Below are positions 1 through 7,691 of a DNA stretch of 43,899 nt, one piece after another. Source of the DNA: Calidithermus chliarophilus DSM 9957 (GTDB taxonomy: Bacteria; Deinococcota; Deinococci; Deinococcales; Thermaceae). The translations under genes were made by a program, and so were the position numbers. The DNA lies in the NCBI RefSeq assembly GCF_000430045.1, contig NZ_KE387023.1, positions 1,353,384-1,397,282 of the forward strand, in the 5' to 3' direction. The notes beneath the pieces are model-generated. The model did not search any database, was not told where the DNA came from, and saw nothing but the letters and a program-made list of their open reading frames with translations. The number at the start of each line of letters is the position of its first letter. Positions within the stretch are counted from its first letter, which is position 1.

Positions 1-611
1 GGCAGCGAGCAGGCCCAGCCGCCCAGCGCCTCGCCCAGCCACTCGCGCTCGGCGGGGTGGTGCAGCGCGGCCCACAGTTCGGCGGGGTCGAAGGCCCCGG
101 CCCCGGCGGTGAGCTGGCCCCAGGGCGCGAAGCAGGCCACGGCGAGGCCGCTCAGGCCGGCCAGCCGGGCGACGAGGCCCCGGTCGCCGGAGTGCTCGAG
201 CGCGTCCAGCAGCGCCTGCTGCACGGCCTCGGCGGGCGGGGCCGGGAGGTGGGCGGTGACGGCCCAGCGGACGGCCTCGAGCCCCGTCTCGTGGGGCACG
301 GCGAAGACCGCGACCCCGGCCTCGAGGCAGGCCCGGCGCAGGGCCTCGGGCACGGCGGGGATGACCGCGCCCTCGTGGAGGCCCAGCGCGAGGGCGCGCC
401 CCCCCAGCGCGGCGGCGAAGGCCCGCTGCCGGTCGGGGTGGCGGCCCATCCACAAGCCGGTGGTGAGGGCGAGGGAGCCGGGCTCGAGGCCCTGGGCCTC
501 CTCGGGGAACTCCACCACCTGCACCCCCCGGACCCGGCGCGAGAGGCCGGCCTCCCCGCCGAGCCGCTTCAGCTTGAGGCCGGGGTGCTCGAGCAGTTCC
601 CCCAAGGTCAT
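1..611 (-). CDS. PucR-family transcriptional regulator, N-terminal part (runs off the left edge)
   Basis: The minus strand is open from an ATG at 611 to the window edge, giving 203 residues without a stop. The start MTLGELLEHPGLKLKR followed by VQVVEFPEEAQ and LALTTGLWMG matches the N-terminal sensor domain of PucR-type purine-catabolism regulators, in which a short helix is followed by a strand ending in the LTTG motif. The C-terminal helix-turn-helix of that family would lie outside the window. The gene is divergent from the aldolase gene at 709 with a 97-bp gap, so it is a natural candidate to control the aromatic catabolic genes to its right. That role is inferred from position. The start is supported by the family alignment; only a weak purine-rich stretch precedes it. 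Confidence 0.75.
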   Translation of the reverse strand, partial: MTLGELLEHPGLKLKRLGGEAGLSRRVRGVQVVEFPEEAQGLEPGSLALTTGLWMGRHPDRQRAFAAALGGRALALGLHEGAVIPAVPEALRRACLEAGVAVFAVPHETGLEAVRWAVTAHLPAPPAEAVQQALLDALEHSGDRGLVARLAGLSGLAVACFAPWGQLTAGAGAFDPAELWAALHHPAEREWLGEALGGWACSL

Positions 612-656
612 GTCTTCTTCTACACCAAATTCCCCAAACAGTGTGTAAACCGACCC

Positions 657-704
657 TTGTATTTGGCCCCCGGGAGGGCTACCTTCGCTTAGGACACGAG
701 GTGG
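657..704 (+). promoter_or_regulatory. Candidate promoter and RBS of the catabolic cluster
   Basis: TTGTAT at 657-662 is followed after 17 nt by TACCTT at 680-685, a plausible sigma70-type pair whose -10 fits TANNNT. A start point near 692 would leave a short leader holding the GGTGGAG ribosome-binding site just before the ATG at 709. The assignment rests on motif and spacing only. Confidence 0.4.
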
Positions 705-708
705 AGCC

Positions 709-1617
709 ATGGTAGACCGCAGCCTGATGCACGGTTCCGTCACCCCGCTGGTGACGCCCTTCAAGAACGGACACATCGACGAGGCCGCCCTCGAGCGCCT
801 CGTCGAGCGCCAGGTCGAGGCCGGCTCGCACGGCATCAGCGTGGGGGGGACCACCGGCGAGCCCGGCACGATGAGCCTGGAGGAGCGCAAGCACCTCATC
901 GAGCTGGCGGTACGCTTCGCCCGGGGCCGGGTCAAGGTGATGGCCGGGACCGGCACCCTGCGCCTCGACGAGACGCTCGAGCTCACCCAGTTCGCCCGGC
1001 GGGTGGGGGCGGCCGAGGCGCTGGTGATCACGCCCTACTACATCAAGCCCAACCAGGAGGGCCTCTACCGCTTCTTCGGGCAGGTCGCCGCCAGCGTGCC
1101 CGACATGCCGGTCGTGCTCTACAACATCCCGGGCCGCTCGGGCATCGAGATCAAGATCCCCACCGTGGCGCGCCTGCGCCGCGAGTTCAAGAACATCAAC
1201 GGGCTCAAGCACTCCTCCAAGGACGTCGAGTACGTCTCCGAGCTGCTGCGGACGGTGGGCCGCGACTTCCGCGTGTTCTGCGGCCTCGAGGCCCTCACCT
1301 TCCCCATGATGGCCGTGGGCGCCGTGGGCACCATCGCCGCCACCGCCAACTGGCTGCCGAAGGAGACCGCCGAGATGTGCGAGCTGCTCTTGCAAGGCCG
1401 CTACGCCGAGGCGCTGGAGCTCCACTACTACGGCCTCGAGGCCAACGACGCCGTCTTCTGGGACACCAACCCCATCCCGCTCAAGACGGTGCTCTCCTGG
1501 ATGGGCCTCGTGGAGAAGGAGTGGCGCGAACCGCTGGGCCCCACCACCCCGGAGGTCGAGGCCCGCCTGCGTAAGATGGCGGAGGGCTACGGCCTGCTGG
1601 TGGCCCAGGCGGGCTGA
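709..1617 (+). CDS. DapA-family (class I) pyruvate aldolase/synthase in an HPA-degradation cluster
   Basis: This 302-residue protein has the dihydrodipicolinate synthase fold signature: GTTGE at 47-51, the catalytic tyrosine in LYNIPGRSG (Y138), Arg143 in the same loop, and the Schiff-base lysine in NGLKHSS (K167). The family makes or breaks C-C bonds with pyruvate bound as an imine. Its neighbours are an HpaG-type isomerase and the HpaE dehydrogenase, and no HpaI-type (class II) aldolase is seen. It may therefore catalyse the final aldol cleavage of 4-hydroxy-2-oxoheptanedioate to pyruvate and succinic semialdehyde, or it may be a generic DapA paralogue. Family is certain, substrate is inference. 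The ATG at 709 has a good GGTGGAG site. Confidence 0.85.
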   Translation: MVDRSLMHGSVTPLVTPFKNGHIDEAALERLVERQVEAGSHGISVGGTTGEPGTMSLEERKHLIELAVRFARGRVKVMAGTGTLRLDETLELTQFARRVGAAEALVITPYYIKPNQEGLYRFFGQVAASVPDMPVVLYNIPGRSGIEIKIPTVARLRREFKNINGLKHSSKDVEYVSELLRTVGRDFRVFCGLEALTFPMMAVGAVGTIAATANWLPKETAEMCELLLQGRYAEALELHYYGLEANDAVFWDTNPIPLKTVLSWMGLVEKEWREPLGPTTPEVEARLRKMAEGYGLLVAQAG

Positions 1618-1638
1618 GCAAGCAGGAGGCGACGCGCG

Positions 1639-2406
1639 ATGAAGACCGTACGATTCTTTCACAACGGCTGGGTGCGCAAGGGCATCGTAGACCACGGGCT
1701 GGTGCTCGACGAGGCGGGCGAGCTGCACCACCCCGACAGCCTGCAGTACATGCTGCCCTTCGCCCCCGGCACCGTGGTGGGGCTGGCCCTCAACTACCGC
1801 GACCACGCCGAGGAGCTGGGCCTGGAGATGCCCAAGGAGCCGGTGCTGTTCATCAAGCCCGAGTCGAGCCTGGTGCCCCACAAGGCCCACGTGGTGCGGC
1901 CGAAGGGCGTGGAGTACATGCACTACGAGAACGAGCTGGCCGTGGTGATGGGCCGCGCCGGCAAGCCCGCCCGCCGCGTCAAGGCCGAGCGGGCCATGGA
2001 CTACGTGCTCGGCTACACCATCGTCAACGACGTGACGGTGCGCGACTTCGTGGGCAACATGTACCGCCCGCCCATCCGGGCCAAGGGCTGGGACACCTTC
2101 GGCCCCATGGGCCCCATGCTGGTCTCGGCCGACGAGATCCCCGACCCCCACAACCTCGAGCTGCGCACCTACGTCAACGGCGAGCTGCGCCAGCAGGGCA
2201 ACACCCGCGACCTCATCTTCAGCATCCCCGAGATCATCGAGTTCGTCTCGCGCTTCATGACCCTCAAGCCCTACGACGTCATCCTCACCGGCACGCCCAA
2301 GGGCATCTCCCACGTGCGCTCGGGCGACGTGATGCGCCTGGAGATCGACGGGCTGGGCGCGCTGGAGAACTCGGTGCGCGAGGAGATCATCCCCGGCGTG
2401 GGGTGA
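1639..2406 (+). CDS. hpaG: Fumarylacetoacetate hydrolase family protein, HpaG-type isomerase/decarboxylase
   Basis: The 255-residue protein carries the FAH-fold metal site: the YENE motif (E97, E99) and Asp131 in VNDVTVRDF. The conserved VGLALNYRDHA and LTGTPKGIS segments are also present. FAH-family members next to HpaE convert 5-oxopent-3-ene-1,2,5-tricarboxylate to 2-hydroxyhepta-2,4-diene-1,7-dioate by decarboxylation and isomerise the product. The gene starts 21 bp after the aldolase with an AGGAGG site about nine bases before the ATG, so the two are cotranscribed. Only one FAH domain is present, as in the split HpaG1/HpaG2 arrangement; a second half was not seen in the window. Confidence 0.85.
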   Translation: MKTVRFFHNGWVRKGIVDHGLVLDEAGELHHPDSLQYMLPFAPGTVVGLALNYRDHAEELGLEMPKEPVLFIKPESSLVPHKAHVVRPKGVEYMHYENELAVVMGRAGKPARRVKAERAMDYVLGYTIVNDVTVRDFVGNMYRPPIRAKGWDTFGPMGPMLVSADEIPDPHNLELRTYVNGELRQQGNTRDLIFSIPEIIEFVSRFMTLKPYDVILTGTPKGISHVRSGDVMRLEIDGLGALENSVREEIIPGVG

Positions 2407-2837
2407 GCATGAGCCCCCAGGAGCTCTCCCCGGTCTACCGGTCGGCCGTCTACGAGGCCGGGGGCGTGGCCTTCACCCTGGGCGAGGCCCCCGCCGGGCT
2501 CGTGCTGTTCGGGGGGCGGCCCTTCGCGGTCGTCACCGCCCACAACCCCGGCAGCCAGCCGCTCCCGGCCGAGGAGAACGCCCGGCGGCACCGGGAACTC
2601 GAGCAGGTATTGCGCGAGGGCGGCTATGAGCTCGCTCCTGGTGTGGGCTGCTCGCCGGACGGAGAATGGCGGGAGGAGGGCTTCACGGTGTTCGGCATCG
2701 GCCTCGAGGAGGCCCTGGCCGTGGGCCGGCGCTTCGGGCAGAACGCCATCGTCTACGGGGAGGGCGAGCGGGTGGGGCTGGCTTGGTGCGAGGGCGGGGG
2801 GCTCGAGTGGTTCTACCCCCGGGAGGTGGGGAGGTGA
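2403..2837 (+). CDS. DUF3293 domain protein
   Basis: A 144-residue protein whose sequence AVVTAHNPGSQPLPAEEN, followed by DGEWREEGFTVFGI and GRRFGQNAIVYG, matches DUF3293, a small domain of unknown function defined by TAxNP, EExN and RFGQxA motifs. The GTG at 2403 overlaps the stop of hpaG (GTGA), so translation is probably coupled; an ATG two codons later at 2409 is an alternative start. Position suggests cotranscription with the aromatic catabolic genes. No enzymatic role can be read from the sequence. Confidence 0.75.
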   Translation: MSMSPQELSPVYRSAVYEAGGVAFTLGEAPAGLVLFGGRPFAVVTAHNPGSQPLPAEENARRHRELEQVLREGGYELAPGVGCSPDGEWREEGFTVFGIGLEEALAVGRRFGQNAIVYGEGERVGLAWCEGGGLEWFYPREVGR

Positions 2838-2839
2838 GC

Positions 2840-2977
2840 CTATTCCTCGGGCAAAGCCCGCAAGGCCGCCCGGACCCGGGCCTCGAGGTCGTTAAGGTGG
2901 TTCTCGACCACGTCCCACTTGCGGATTCGCTCGAGGGCTTCCAGAACGTCCTCGTAGCGCAGGCGGTCATCCCTCAT
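2840..2977 (-). pseudogene. Internally deleted HepT-like toxin remnant
   Basis: The ATG at 2977 overlaps the stop of the upstream MntA-like gene (ATGA) and opens a 45-residue frame. Its first 20 residues, MRDDRLRYEDVLEALERIRK, match the N-terminus of HepT/DUF86 toxins. The rest begins WDVVENHLNDLEARV, which matches the C-terminal helix of the same family. HepT proteins are normally about 110-140 residues, so roughly the middle half, including the RX4-6HXY catalytic motif, is missing while the frame is kept. The product would lack toxin activity. What remains might still bind the antitoxin, but a decaying remnant is simpler. Confidence 0.7.
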
Positions 2978-3270
2978 AGCGGTGTGGCGTCGCGGATGGC
3001 CCGCTCGAGCACCTTCGGGCGAAGCCAATTTTCCGGGGCTACGTCCACCTTGCAGCGGAGCAGGTCCTCTAAGCCGGCGATCAGCTCACCTAAATCCCAC
3101 AAGCCACGGCCTGGCTCGAGGGTGACCAGCAAATCTACGTCACTAGCTTCGTCGGCTTGGCCACGGGCCAGTGAACCGAACACCCGCACGTTTGAGGCCC
3201 CGTGTTTAGCGGCAAGCGCGAGGATCGCCTCGCGCTTGGCCCTGAGGTCGGGCAAGCTCAAAATAGCCAT
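2974..3270 (-). CDS. MntA-like minimal nucleotidyltransferase antitoxin
   Basis: The 98-residue protein has the polymerase-beta-type minimal nucleotidyltransferase motif, GS at 32-33 followed by DVD (D44, D46) and a later aspartate in KVDVA (D76). MntA proteins AMPylate their HepT partner and neutralise it. The downstream partner overlaps by ATGA but is internally deleted. The ATG at 3270 is preceded by TACACT six nucleotides upstream, a leaderless-type start, with no Shine-Dalgarno sequence. Longer frames upstream would overlap the opposite gene hpaE. The pair lies antisense between two genes of the catabolic cluster, so it probably inserted there. Confidence 0.8.
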   Translation of the reverse strand: MAILSLPDLRAKREAILALAAKHGASNVRVFGSLARGQADEASDVDLLVTLEPGRGLWDLGELIAGLEDLLRCKVDVAPENWLRPKVLERAIRDATPL

Positions 3271-3297
3271 AAAACCAGTGTAGCAGGAGGTCGAGCC

Positions 3298-4824
3298 TTG
3301 AAACTGGACGACAAAACCGCAGGCATCCGCCCCGAGTTCATCGAGCAGGTGCGGCAGAAGCTGGCCTCGCGCACCTTCGAGCACTACGTCGGCGGGCAGT
3401 TCGTCGCAGGCGCGCGGGGCGAGGTGTTCGAGACGCTGGACCCCGCCACCAACCGGGTCCTAGCCCGGGCCTACCGCGGCCACGCCGAGGACATCGACAA
3501 GGCGGCGCAGGCCGCGCACGAGTCGTTCAAGACGGGCTGGGGCAGGCTCAAGGCCCGCGAGCGCAAGAAGTACCTGCTCAAGATCGCCGGCCTCATCGAG
3601 AAGCACGGCGACGAGCTCGCCACCATCGAGTGCCTCGACGCCGGGCAGGTGCTCAAGATCGTGCGCGGCCAGATCGCCCGCACCGCCGAGAACTTCAGCT
3701 TCTACGCCGACTGGGCCGAGAAGGCCATGGACGGGCGCACCTACCCCGTGGACGCGGAGTGGGTCTACTACACCGTGCGGGTGCCGGTGGGCGTGTGCGG
3801 CATCATCACCCCCTGGAACGCCCCCATGATGCTCTCCACCTGGCGCATCGCCCCCGCGCTGGCGACGGGCAACACCGTGGTGCTCAAGCCGGCCGAGTGG
3901 TCGCCGCTCACCGCCTGGAAGCTGGCCGAGATCATGCAGGAGGCCGACCTGCCCCCCGGCACCTTCAACGTGGTGCAGGGCTTCGGGGAGGAGGCCGGGG
4001 CCCCGCTGGTGGCCCACCCCCTGGTGCCCCTGATCACCCTCACCGGCGAGACCACCACCGGCTCGATCGTGATGAAGAACGCCGCCGACCAGCTCAAGCG
4101 GCTCTCCCTCGAGCTCGGCGGCAAGTCCCCCGCCGTCATCTTCGAGGACGCCGACTTCGAGCGGGCCGTCGACGCCACCGTCTTCCAGATCTACAGCTTC
4201 AACGGCGAGCGCTGCACGGCCAACTCGAGGGCGCTGGTGCAGGAGTCCGTCCTCGAGGAGTTCGTGGCCCGGGTGGCCGAGCGGGCCGCGCGGGTCAGGG
4301 TGGGCCACCCCCTCGACCCCGAGACCGAGGTGGGGCCGCTGATCCACCCCGAGCACCTCGAGCGCGTGCTGGGCTACGTGCACATCGGGCAGGAGGAGGG
4401 CGCGAGGCTGGTGGTGGGCGGGGAGCGCGTGGGCAGCGAGGGCAACTACCTGCGCCCGGCGCTCTTCGTGGGCGAAAACCACATGCGCATCGCGCAAGAG
4501 GAGATCTTCGGGCCGGTGCTCACCGTGATCCCCTTCAAGGACGAGGCCGACGCCTTGGCCAAGGCCAACGACGTGAAGTACGGCCTGGCCGCCTACGTCT
4601 GGACCCGCGACGTGGCCCGCGCCCACCGCATGGGGCTCGCCCTCGAGAGCGGCATGACCTGGATCAACAGCCACAACGTGCGCCACCTGCCCACCCCCTT
4701 CGGCGGGGTCAAGTTCTCGGGCACCCACCGCGAGGGCGGGGAGTACAGCCTGGAGTTCTACACCGAGATCAAAAGCATCGCCGTGCCGCTGGGCGAGCAC
4801 CCCATCCCCAAGTTCGGGAAGTGA
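3298..4824 (+). CDS. hpaE: 5-carboxymethyl-2-hydroxymuconate semialdehyde dehydrogenase
   Basis: A 508-residue aldehyde dehydrogenase with the general-base glutamate in LELGGKSP (E272) and catalytic cysteine in FNGERCTANSR (C306). The GERCTANSR form and overall length are typical of HpaE, which oxidises 5-carboxymethyl-2-hydroxymuconate semialdehyde with NAD in homoprotocatechuate degradation. The start is a TTG at 3298 because AGGAGGT at 3285-3291 sits six nucleotides upstream; the in-frame extension further upstream overlaps the antisense mntA. It lies downstream of the aldolase and HpaG genes but is separated from them by the toxin-antitoxin insertion, so it may need its own promoter. Confidence 0.85.
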   Translation: MKLDDKTAGIRPEFIEQVRQKLASRTFEHYVGGQFVAGARGEVFETLDPATNRVLARAYRGHAEDIDKAAQAAHESFKTGWGRLKARERKKYLLKIAGLIEKHGDELATIECLDAGQVLKIVRGQIARTAENFSFYADWAEKAMDGRTYPVDAEWVYYTVRVPVGVCGIITPWNAPMMLSTWRIAPALATGNTVVLKPAEWSPLTAWKLAEIMQEADLPPGTFNVVQGFGEEAGAPLVAHPLVPLITLTGETTTGSIVMKNAADQLKRLSLELGGKSPAVIFEDADFERAVDATVFQIYSFNGERCTANSRALVQESVLEEFVARVAERAARVRVGHPLDPETEVGPLIHPEHLERVLGYVHIGQEEGARLVVGGERVGSEGNYLRPALFVGENHMRIAQEEIFGPVLTVIPFKDEADALAKANDVKYGLAAYVWTRDVARAHRMGLALESGMTWINSHNVRHLPTPFGGVKFSGTHREGGEYSLEFYTEIKSIAVPLGEHPIPKFGK

Positions 4825-4845
4825 GGCGGGCGGGTAAGCTGAGGC

Positions 4846-5103
4846 ATGGACGACCCCAGCGAGATCGCCGCGCTGCGCCGCCGCCTCGACGAGCTCGAGC
4901 GCAAGCTCGCCTTCGTGATGGAAGCGCTCCGGCTGCGGTACACCGACGTCCCCGCCGCGCTCGACGGGGAGGTCGTCGAGCTCGTCAAGCGCAACCAGAT
5001 CATCGAGGCCGTCAAGCTCTACCGCGAGCAGACGGGGCTGGGCCTCAAGGAGGCCAAGGACGCGGTGGACGAGATCGCCCGCAGGCTGAGACAGGGGCTT
5101 TAG
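4846..5103 (+). CDS. Small protein with ribosomal L7/L12 C-terminal-like domain
   Basis: An 85-residue protein. Residues 1-30 are charged and predicted helical (EIAALRRRLDELERKL), consistent with a short coiled coil. The second half, VVELVKRNQIIEAVKLYRE followed by TGLGLKEAKDAVDEI, resembles the factor-binding C-terminal domain of ribosomal protein L7/L12, in which the LGLKEAKxxV motif is hallmark. Such proteins exist as stand-alone paralogues of unknown role. TAAGCT lies five nucleotides before the ATG, indicating a near-leaderless transcript. It is too short to be L7/L12 itself. Confidence 0.7.
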   Translation: MDDPSEIAALRRRLDELERKLAFVMEALRLRYTDVPAALDGEVVELVKRNQIIEAVKLYREQTGLGLKEAKDAVDEIARRLRQGL

Positions 5104-5163
5104 GGGCGGCTGGCCCATCGGCGTGCTCCCCCGGGGGCGGACGCGATACTATGGGCGAACCCG

Positions 5164-5874
5164 ATGCCGCCGCTGCCCCCCGTCCTCGAGCGGATGCAAT
5201 CCCTGATCGCCCCCTGGGAAGAGCGCGGGGACCGGCGCGCCGTCTTCCTGGGCTGCTACGCCATGATGACCCACAACATGCTCGAGGCCCTCGCCCAGGG
5301 CGAGTTCCGCGACGGGGAGTGGGTGGACCGGCTGCTGCACCGCTTCGCCGACTACTACTTCGTGGCGCTGGAGGCCTACGAGCGCGAACCCGCCCGGGCG
5401 CCCGCGGTGTGGCGGGTGGCCCACGGCGCGGCCCGCAACCCCCGCCTGCGCGGGCTGCAGTACCTGCTGCTGGGGGTCAACGCCCACATCAACTACGACC
5501 TGGTGCTGGCCCTGGCCGACCTGCTCGAGCCCGAGTGGGAGGGCCTGGACCCGGCGCACCGTCAGGCGCGCTACGCCGACCACTGCCGGGTCAACGCGGT
5601 GATCGCCCGCACGGTCGATAGCGTCCAGGACGCGGTGATCGAGCGCCTGGAGCCCGAGATGGAATTCGTGGACCGGCTGATGGGCCCGCTCGACGAGTGG
5701 CTGGTCTCGAGGCTCATCGCCGGGTGGCGGGACAGGGTCTGGCACCACGCCCTCGACCGGGTCACTGCCCCGCGGGCCGAGCGGGACCGGCTGCTGCGGG
5801 AGGTCGAGACCGCGTGCCTCGAGACCGCCCGCCTGGTCCTGCTGGGCCGGGAGGGTTATACCCGATTCGGTTAG
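5164..5874 (+). CDS. DUF5995 family protein with element-derived C-terminus
   Basis: A 236-residue protein. The segment LRGLQYLLLGVNAHINYDL is characteristic of DUF5995, a helical family of unknown function with a conserved NAHINYDL motif. The coding frame enters the MITE-like element that begins at 5856: the final codons for YTRFG and the TAG at 5872-5874 are element sequence. The native C-terminus has therefore been replaced or trimmed slightly. No catalytic site can be assigned. The start is the ATG at 5164; another ATG at 5151 is out of frame. Confidence 0.7.
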   Translation: MPPLPPVLERMQSLIAPWEERGDRRAVFLGCYAMMTHNMLEALAQGEFRDGEWVDRLLHRFADYYFVALEAYEREPARAPAVWRVAHGAARNPRLRGLQYLLLGVNAHINYDLVLALADLLEPEWEGLDPAHRQARYADHCRVNAVIARTVDSVQDAVIERLEPEMEFVDRLMGPLDEWLVSRLIAGWRDRVWHHALDRVTAPRAERDRLLREVETACLETARLVLLGREGYTRFG

Positions 5875-6072
5875 TTCGTCACCGTCCGGCGGCGCCGCCC
5901 CGCCTTGGCGGGGCGGCCGGCCGAAGTTATCCGCGTGGCGGGGGGCGGTAGCGCCCCTCGGGAGGGATACGCTTGCTTCGCCGACCGCCAGGGAGGGGTG
6001 TGCCCTGGGATTCAAAAAGATAGCCTCCGGGGCTCTTCGGATCGGATGATTATCTTTTTGAATCCGGTATAA
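5856..6072. mobile_element. MITE-like element, copy 1
   Basis: A ~217-bp non-coding element bounded by imperfect inverted termini, TTATACCCGATTC at the left and GAATCCGGTATAA at the right. A second copy lies in opposite orientation at 42556-42717. The right two-thirds align closely between copies, including GATTCAAAAAGATAGCC and TGATTATCTTTTTGAATCC. The left interior differs: this copy has a hairpin with GCCGCCCCGCC paired to GGCGGGGCGGC near 5900-5925. No transposase is encoded. Ends of TA-TACC type could indicate mobilisation by an IS630/Tc1-like transposase with TA target duplication; that is inference. Confidence 0.7.
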
Positions 6073-6092
6073 GGGGCCCTCGAGCACGTGAA

Positions 6093-6120
6093 ACCCCTGG
6101 CAGGCGACCCTGCCAGGGGT
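6093..6120 (-). terminator. Intrinsic terminator hairpin after the binding-protein gene
   Basis: A perfect 12-bp stem, ACCCCTGGCAGG pairing with CCTGCCAGGGGT around a four-base loop, lies just downstream of the minus-strand gene ending at 6168. On the minus strand the stem is followed by a short TTT, so it is a probable terminator for the five-gene unit. The run of T is weak. Confidence 0.6.
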
Positions 6121-6167
6121 GGCTGTCGGGGTTACGGCTTCCCGCGCCGCCGCGGGGAGCCAGGGCC

Positions 6168-7682
6168 TCACTTGTCGAGCCAGGTGGTGCGCAGGCCCAG
6201 GTAGGAGGTGTTGGGGAAGTGCTCGAAGCCCTTGACGTAGGTCGCCAGGCCCTCGTACTGCGCCGAGTGGAACAGCGGCACCATGGGCACGAGCTGGAGG
6301 ATGCGCTCCTGGGCGCGGTCGTAGATGGCCTTGCGGTCCTCCTGGTCGGCGGTGGCGCGGCCTTCCTCGAGGAGCTTGTCGAGGGTGGGGTCGCTGAAGT
6401 TCATGTAGTTGCCGCCGCCCTTGGTGTGGAAGGGGTTGTAGAGGAAGTCGTCGGGGTCGCCCTGCCCGGACTCGCCGATGATGGTGGCCACGAACTTCTT
6501 GCCGATGAAGTTGGGCAGGTAGACGCTCCACTCCTCGGCCTGGATGTTGACCTTGATGCCGACCTTGGCGAGCTGGGCCTGGATCACCTCGGCCGGGGCG
6601 CGCAGGAAGTCGTAGGTGCTGGTCACCTTGAGGTCGAGGGTGAAGCCGTTGGGGTAGCCGGCCTCGCGCAGCAACTGGCGGGCGCGGTCGAGGTTGGGCT
6701 TGCCGTAGGGGCTCTTGTCGTAGGAGTAGAAGCCCCCGGCCGGGATGGTGGTGCCCTTGGCGACGATGCCGCCCGCGCCGAAGAGGGCGACGTCCACGAC
6801 CTCCTGCGGGTTGAGGGCGTAGGCGATGGCCTGGCGCACCCGCACGTCGTCGAGGGGCTTCTCCTTGAGGTTGAAGTACAGCGAGCGGAAGTTGGCCGAC
6901 AGGCCGCCGACCACGTCGAGCTTGGGGTCGTTCTTGATGGTCTGGATGTCGGCGGCGGGGACGTACTCGATCCAGTCCACGCTCCCGGCGCGCAGCGCGG
7001 TGGTGCGGGCGGTGGCGTCGGGGAGGTAGATGTAGGTGATGCCGTCGAGGTAGGGCAGGCGGTTGCCCTTGCTGTCGCGCTCCCAGTAGTTGGGGTTGCG
7101 CTGCAGCACCATGCGGGTGTTGGGGATGTACTCGACGAAGACGAAGGGCCCGGTGCCCACCGGCTTGTTGCCCAGCGTGGCCGCGGCCTCCTTGGGCACG
7201 ATCACGTTGAGGGTGAAGGCCAGTTTGGCCAGCAGCGGGGCGAAGGGCTGCTTGAGCTTGAAGACCACCGTGGTGCGGTTGGGGGCGGTGACCGAATCCA
7301 CCACCGCGAAGTCGCCGGCCCGGGGCGACTTGACGGCCGGGTCCTTGATGCGGCTGATGGAATAGACCACGTCGGCGGCCTCGAGCGCGCGCCCGTTGTG
7401 GAAGCGCACGTCGGGGCGCAGGGTGAAGGTCCAGGTCAGGCCGTCGGGGCTCACGCTCCAGCGCTGGGCCAGCGAGGGCACGATCTTGCCCTTGGAGTCG
7501 AAGCGCACCAGGGTGTCGTAGACGTTCTCGAGCTGGTTGCGGGTGGCGGTGGCGCTGGTGGTGTGGGGGTCGAGGCCCACCGGGTCGGCCTGCATCCCCG
7601 CGCGCAGGACGCCGCCGCTCTTCTGGGCTCCCCCCGCGCCGAGCAAGGCCACGAGTCCGAGTGCTACTGCGAATCTTCTCAT
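6168..7682 (-). CDS. Peptide-type ABC transporter substrate-binding protein (SBP family 5)
   Basis: The 504-residue protein starts with a signal peptide (MRRFAVALGLVALLGAGGA) and shows the family-5 (DppA/OppA) signature: LDPHTTSATATRNQLENVYDTLVRF near the start, then YSISRIKDP, VGTGPFVF and RNPNYWE. It binds an oligopeptide, dipeptide or similar solute in the periplasm and delivers it to the two permeases encoded upstream. No ATPase gene is adjacent, so a shared ATPase encoded elsewhere is implied. No clear lipobox is visible. AGGAGGTAGGG precedes the ATG. It is the last gene of a unit that also contains an M24 peptidase and an XRE-cupin regulator, which points to a peptide or amino-acid derivative as substrate. 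Confidence 0.9.
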   Translation of the reverse strand: MRRFAVALGLVALLGAGGAQKSGGVLRAGMQADPVGLDPHTTSATATRNQLENVYDTLVRFDSKGKIVPSLAQRWSVSPDGLTWTFTLRPDVRFHNGRALEAADVVYSISRIKDPAVKSPRAGDFAVVDSVTAPNRTTVVFKLKQPFAPLLAKLAFTLNVIVPKEAAATLGNKPVGTGPFVFVEYIPNTRMVLQRNPNYWERDSKGNRLPYLDGITYIYLPDATARTTALRAGSVDWIEYVPAADIQTIKNDPKLDVVGGLSANFRSLYFNLKEKPLDDVRVRQAIAYALNPQEVVDVALFGAGGIVAKGTTIPAGGFYSYDKSPYGKPNLDRARQLLREAGYPNGFTLDLKVTSTYDFLRAPAEVIQAQLAKVGIKVNIQAEEWSVYLPNFIGKKFVATIIGESGQGDPDDFLYNPFHTKGGGNYMNFSDPTLDKLLEEGRATADQEDRKAIYDRAQERILQLVPMVPLFHSAQYEGLATYVKGFEHFPNTSYLGLRTTWLDK

Positions 7683-7691
7683 CCCTACCTC

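Noticed and set aside
709-1617. Calling the DapA-family gene dapA (lysine biosynthesis)
   Set aside because: No lysine genes are nearby and the company is aromatic degradation; the fold alone does not decide the substrate, so no gene symbol is given.
4846-5103. Possibility that the 85-residue protein is ribosomal protein L7/L12
   Set aside because: It lacks the N-terminal dimerisation domain and hinge of L7/L12 and is not next to rplJ; only the C-terminal domain is similar.
3460-5118. 552-residue minus-strand open frame antisense to hpaE
   Set aside because: It is the mirror of a high-GC coding gene, has very skewed composition (runs of G, V, H, L) and matches no protein family; hpaE on the other strand has all catalytic motifs.
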